Shown here: positions 60,400 through 64,000 of the stretch, in pieces
How positions within the stretch are numbered: the stretch's first letter is position 1
How the letters are laid out: the number at the start of each line of letters is the position of its first letter
Source of the DNA: Burhinus oedicnemus
Taxonomy: Eukaryota; Chordata; Aves; Charadriiformes; Burhinidae
Assembly: GCA_008921705.1 (NCBI GenBank)
Contig: VFFE01007649.1
Span: forward strand, 820,652 to 884,651
DNA: 64,000 nucleotides
Direction of reading: 5' to 3'
The notes under the pieces: generated by a model
The model's input: only the letters and a program-made list of their open reading frames with translations
What the model was told of the DNA's origin: nothing
The model's database searches: none
Position numbers and translations under genes: made by a program

Positions 60400-60715
60400 T
60401 GATAGAGCTTTCATCCCTTGAGGAACCTGAGAATTTAGTTGACATAAACTTCATGAAGGTCGATAAGAAGTGTGAAATTTTGTACTTGAGGTAGAACAAG
60501 CAGCCCTGTGCATCCACATGGTCTGGGGATGGCCCTGCTGAAGAGGCCTGGGATTCATGGTGGATTCCAAGCCGTCCGTCATTGGAGGTTTTCATGGCTT
60601 TATGAGGCAAAACCATGACTGACTTAATCCATTGTTTCTGATACTGCTTTGCTCTAGAGCTTGGACTAAATGACCTTCAGAGGTCCCTTCCAAACATTAC
60701 TGTAATCCTATGATC
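60400..60715 (+). mobile_element. Old CR1 LINE fragment with internal deletion
   Basis: Around 60430-60510 the sequence resembles the post-motif-C block (readable as FVDINFMKVDKKCEILYL, compare '[16 protein letters not shown]'). At about 60560-60600 it resembles the far C-terminal 'SLEVF.A' block, so the thumb and several hundred bases are missing between them. The end block GGACTAAATGACCTTCAGAG and GTCCCTTCC follows, then a degraded tail ending near 60715. It is more diverged than the other tailed copies. Confidence 0.8.
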
Positions 60716-61370
60716 ACTGAGTTTTCAGGGGGGAGAGAAAGGGGATGGAACTAATCTCTAATCATACAGCGGATATTCTTTTCGCAGAAGACAGCTGAGG
60801 TGTTTATCATTCATCCTGAATGTAAGAGCCAGTTTGAAAGTCCTTTAGAGTAAAATATTAGGAAACCTGGACATTTTCCACTGATTATTTTGAATTAGTT
60901 CAAGTTACATAAAACTCTGAAATTGTTTTAATTTAACATCACATCAATATATTCTTAAAAGAGCATATCAACTCTCCGCTGTTGAACAGATGCAAGTAAA
61001 TAAAATACTTTGATAAATCCCTTTTCAGACTATTGTAGTCTGTAGGCTTTGCATTGCAGCAGTTTATTAGCCTGCCATAAAGATCTAAGAAATAAAATTT
61101 CCCAACTTTGCTACAAAAAGGTCACATATGCTACAACAATTTCTCAGTTAAGAGAGTTCTTAGTATCTGTGAAATTTGCAACAAGAAAGAGAATTACAAA
61201 TCAGGATGCTTAAATGACATGGTTGTGTTTTATTTACCACCTAATATATATGTTTCACTGTTTAGTAGCATCTGAAGTTTAATAAGGTGCTGCAGTCCAA
61301 AGATTGTACAGGGAAGAGTACTTTGGGTTACATTAGTTTATTTTGGGGTTTTAAAGATTCTAATTTGAAT
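60716..61370. other. Unique AT-rich sequence, no gene seen
   Basis: About 650 bases with nothing recognised. Confidence 0.55.
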
Positions 61371-61668
61371 TCATAGAATCATAGAATCATAGAATGGTTA
61401 GTTATAAAGGACCTTAAAGATCATCTAGTTCCAATCCCGCTGCCATGGGAAGGGACACCTTCCACTAAATCAGGTTGCTCAAAGGCCCATCCATCCTGTC
61501 CTTGAACACTTCCAGGGATGGAGCATCCACAGCTTCCCTGGGCAACCTGTGCCAGTGTCTAACCAACCTCAGGGTGAAAAATTTCTTCCCAATATCTAAT
61601 CTAAATCAACCCTCTTCCAGTTTAAAACCATTACCACTCGTCCTATCACTACAATCCCTGATAAAGAG
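61371..61668 (-). mobile_element. CR1 LINE 3' end, abutting a second CR1
   Basis: Three tandem tail units (TCATAGAATCATAGAATCAT) open this minus-strand copy, followed by the ccttaaagatcatctag block and the C-terminal RT coding remnant (plus-strand CTTGAACACTTCCAGGGATG and so on). It stops at ATAAAGAGTC, exactly where the tail of a second minus-strand CR1 begins. Either the second copy inserted into this one, or this one was 5'-truncated on landing next to that tail. Confidence 0.93.
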
Positions 61669-62004
61669 TCACGGAATCATGGAATTTTCAGAGTTGGAAG
61701 GGACCTCTAGAGATCACCTAGTCCAACTCCCCTGCTGAAGCAGGAATGCCTAGAGCACATTACTCAGGACTGCATCCAGGCGGGTCTTGAAAATCTCCAG
61801 AGAAGGGGACTCCACAACCTCCCTGGGCAGCCTGTTCCAGTGCTCACCCTCACCTAAAGAAGTTTTTTCTTATGTTTGAATGGAACTTCCTATGGAATGG
61901 AACTTCCTATGTTCCAACTTGTGCCCGTTGCCCCTCATCCTGTCACTGGGAACCACTGAAAAGAGTCTGCCTCCATCCTCCTTCAACCCACCCTTTAGAT
62001 ACTT

Positions 62005-62258
62005 CTAAGCAAGAAGAAGGTCTCCCCTCAGCCTTCTCTTCTCCAGGCTAAAGAGTCCCAGCTCTCTCAGCCTTTCCTCATCAGGGAGATGCTCCAATCC
62101 CCCAGTCATCTTTGTTGCTCTACACTGGACTGTCTCCAGTAGTTCCCTGTCCCGCTTGAGCTGGGGAGCCCAGAACTGGACCCAGTATTCCAGTTGTGGC
62201 CTCACCAGTGCTGAGTAGAGGGAGAGAATGACCTCCCTCGACCTGTTGGCCACACTCT
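62005..62258 (-). pseudogene. CR1 ORF2 RT thumb and C-terminal fragment
   Basis: The minus-strand frame reads [60 protein letters not shown] and [14 protein letters not shown]. Immediately upstream in the same frame is a motif A remnant ([12 protein letters not shown]), so about 150 residues containing motifs B and C have been removed in frame. The protein would lack the catalytic aspartate pair. Confidence 0.9.
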
Positions 62259-62261
62259 TCC

Positions 62262-62981
62262 CTATGTCATGTGGGACAGTGTGAAATGCTTTGCACAAAC
62301 ACCATCCTGGTAAATGATGTCAGTTGCTCTTCCCTTAGCCACCAATGCTGTAACACCAAAGTAGAAGACCACCAAATTTGTCAGGCATGATTTGACTTTA
62401 ATGAAGCTATGCTGGCTGCCACCAGCCACCTCCTTATTTTCCATGTGCTTTAGCAGAGTTTCCAGGACGATCTGCTTCATGATCTTGCCAGGCACAGAGG
62501 TGAGGCTGACTGGCCCGTAGTTTCTGGGGTCTTCCTTTTTTACCTTTTTAAAAATGAAGGTTATGTTTCCCCTTTTCCAGTCAGCGGGAACTTCACAAGA
62601 CTGTCACAACTTCTCAAATATGATGGATAATGACTTGTCAACTTCATCCGCCAGTTCCCTCAGGACCTGCAGATGTTTCTCATCAGGTCCCATGGACTTG
62701 TGCCTCTTTAGGTTCCTTAGATGGTTTTGAACCTGGTCTTCTCCTACAGTGGGTGGTTCCTCATGCCTCCAGTCCCTGCCTTTGTCTTCTGCAACTTGGG
62801 TGGTGTGGCTAGGGCCCTTACCGGTGAGGACCGAGGCAAAAAAGTCATTGAGTACCTCAGCCTTCTTCATGTCCCAGGTGTCCAGGTCTCCCATTTCTTT
62901 CCTGAGTAGGCCCACATCTTCACGAGTCTTCCTTTTGTCACTGACAAAGATTTTCTTGTTGCCCTTGATGTCCCTGGCCAA
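62262..62981 (-). pseudogene. CR1 ORF2 RT finger region fragment
   Basis: Minus-strand frames hold the linker end and fingers: [40 protein letters not shown] and [20 protein letters not shown] to SIIFEKL (62604-62981). After a stop the sequence continues as [20 protein letters not shown] and [15 protein letters not shown] (62262-62495). Motif A is corrupted ([13 protein letters not shown] instead of the usual YLDLCKAFD order), partly by a small rearrangement. It matches 44.3-44.8 kb only at roughly 85-95% per block. Confidence 0.88.
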
Positions 62982-63262
62982 ATATAACTCTATCTGGGCT
63001 TTAGCCTTCTGAACCTAAACCCTGGCTCTCCAGACAATTTCTCTGTATTTGTCCCAGCCTACCTGTCCTTGCTTCCACTCTCTGTAGGCTTCCTTTTTCC
63101 GTTTGAAGTTGTCATGAGCTCCTTGTTCATCCACGCAGGCCTCCTGGCATTTTTGTCTGACTGCCTCTTTGTTGGGATGCATCGCACCTGAGATTGGAGG
63201 AGGTGGTCCTTGAATATTAGCCAGCTTTCTTGGACCCCTCTTCCTTCCAGGGCTTTATCCCA

Positions 63263-64000
63263 CTATATTCCATCAAGCAGGTCCCTGAAGAGGCCAAAGT
63301 CTGCTCTCCTGAAGCCCAGAGTAACAAGTTTATTGTGTGCCCTCCTTGCCGCCCTAAGGATCTCAAACTCCACCATCTCATGGTCACTGCAGCCAGGGCT
63401 GCCCTTGAGCTTCACACTCCCCACCAGCCCCTCCTTGTTGGTGAGAACAAGGTCCAGCATGGCACCTCTCCTCGTTGGTTCCTCTATCACTTGGACAAGG
63501 ACAAGGAAGTTACCATGAACGCCTTCCAGGAATCTCCTGGATTGCTTATGGCCTGCTGTGTTGTCCTTCCAACAGATATCAGGGTGTTTGAAGTCCTCCA
63601 TGAAGACCAGGGCTTGTGAATGTGAGGGTGCTCCTATCTGTCTATAGAAGGCCTCATCCACTTGGTCTTCCTGGTCAGCTGGCCTCTAGCAGACCCCCAC
63701 TGTAACATCACCTGTCCCTGCCCTCCCTTTAATCCCGACCCATAAGGTCTTGTTTGGCTTCTCATCTGTCCCCAGGCAGAGCTCCATGCACTCCAGCTGG
63801 TCCTTGACATAGCGGGTGACACCCCCTCCTCATCTCCCCTGCCTGGCCTTCCTGAAGAGTCAGTATCCATCCATTTCAACAGTCCAGTAATAGGAGCCAT
63901 CCCACCATGTCTCCATGATGCCAATTAGATCATACTCTTGCAGGCATGCAGACGTCTCTGACTCCTCTTGTTTGTTCCCCATGCTACGTGCATTTGCATA
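63263..64000 (-). pseudogene. CR1 ORF2 endonuclease domain, decayed
   Basis: The EN domain is nearly complete on the minus strand. It starts ANARSMGNKQEES at the window edge (motif with the first catalytic Asn), then IMETWWD (catalytic Glu), GGGVTRYVKDQLECMELCLG, TLWVGIKGRAGTGDVTVGVC and a TAG stop. Next are EDFKHPDICWKDNTAGHKQS (GDFN box changed to EDFK), [40 protein letters not shown] and LGFRRADFGLFRDLLDGI. Further stops occur in the N-terminal third. The part at 63361-63778 is 99% identical to 43859-44276 in inverse orientation. Confidence 0.92.

Larger units (their letters stand above)
61669..64000 (-). mobile_element. CR1 LINE with internal RT deletion, reaching ORF2 start at the window edge
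   Basis: The tail (TCACGGAATCATGGAAT) and the CAGAGTTGGAAGGGACCTC block start a minus-strand copy of a different subfamily from its neighbour. Going toward its 5' end it contains the 3' UTR with a small GGAACTTCCTATG duplication (61879-61915), the RT C-terminal and thumb part (62005-62258), a deletion junction near 62260, motif A and finger region (62262-62981), the EN-RT linker (about 62985-63300) and EN (63263 to the window end). At 63950-64000 the frame reads ANARSMGNKQEES, the usual start of the EN domain, so nearly all of ORF2 apart from the deletion is present. Stops and frameshifts are frequent. Any ORF1 would lie beyond the window. Confidence 0.95.

Noticed and set aside
1..64000. CRISPR array, operon, riboswitch or other prokaryotic feature
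   Set aside because: No regularly spaced direct repeats or bacterial gene arrangement; the sequence is vertebrate with CR1 LINEs.

Overview
This is AT-rich vertebrate DNA, most likely from a bird. The call rests on many CR1 LINE copies with the avian-type 3' tail (repeats of ATTCTRTGA, seen in reverse as CATAGAATCATAGAAT), two avian-style endogenous-retrovirus LTR segments, and no mammalian-type SINEs or L1. I cannot name the species or chromosome. No host protein-coding gene can be supported; every long reading frame with a recognisable product is a decayed piece of CR1 ORF2. The window therefore looks like intergenic DNA or the inside of a large intron.

Layout. 1-15.4 kb: mostly single-copy AT-rich DNA with a CR1 tail (311-378), a possible MIR-like scrap (2890-2948), a 5'-truncated CR1 (3320-4062) and a perfect 36-bp palindrome (11126-11161). 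15.4-24 kb: an ancient CR1 (15440-16650), a 2.4-kb minus-strand CR1 (17093-19535), a minus-strand ERV LTR (20422-20997) and a second ancient CR1 (22520-23630). 24-42 kb: mostly unique DNA with minus-strand CR1 copies at 29221-29810 and 31267-33085 and faint old CR1 remains near 34.8 kb and 40.1 kb. 42.5-47.7 kb: three plus-strand CR1 copies, one nearly complete at its 5' end but interrupted by a 20-N assembly gap. 47.7-60 kb: mostly unique DNA, a short CR1 tail, and a chimera of an LTR U3-like segment with an antisense tRNA-Asp copy (54385-54810). 60.4-64 kb: an old CR1 fragment and two minus-strand CR1 copies in tandem, the last running off the window end.

CR1 is a self-mobilising non-LTR retrotransposon. 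ORF1 is a nucleic-acid-binding protein; ORF2 carries an APE-type endonuclease (EN) and a reverse transcriptase (RT). Copies are made by target-primed reverse transcription from the 3' end, which explains why most here are cut at the 5' side. All are broken by stops, frameshifts, deletions or catalytic-residue loss. By adding the intervals listed here, CR1 covers roughly a quarter of the window.

The most interesting signals are: the LTR-like segment joined to 66 nt complementary to tRNA-Asp; a 418-bp EN tract 99% identical between two inverted CR1 copies whose neighbouring RT sequence is much more diverged; and the 36-bp perfect palindrome. Family assignments come from memory of consensus sequences and were not verified by search.
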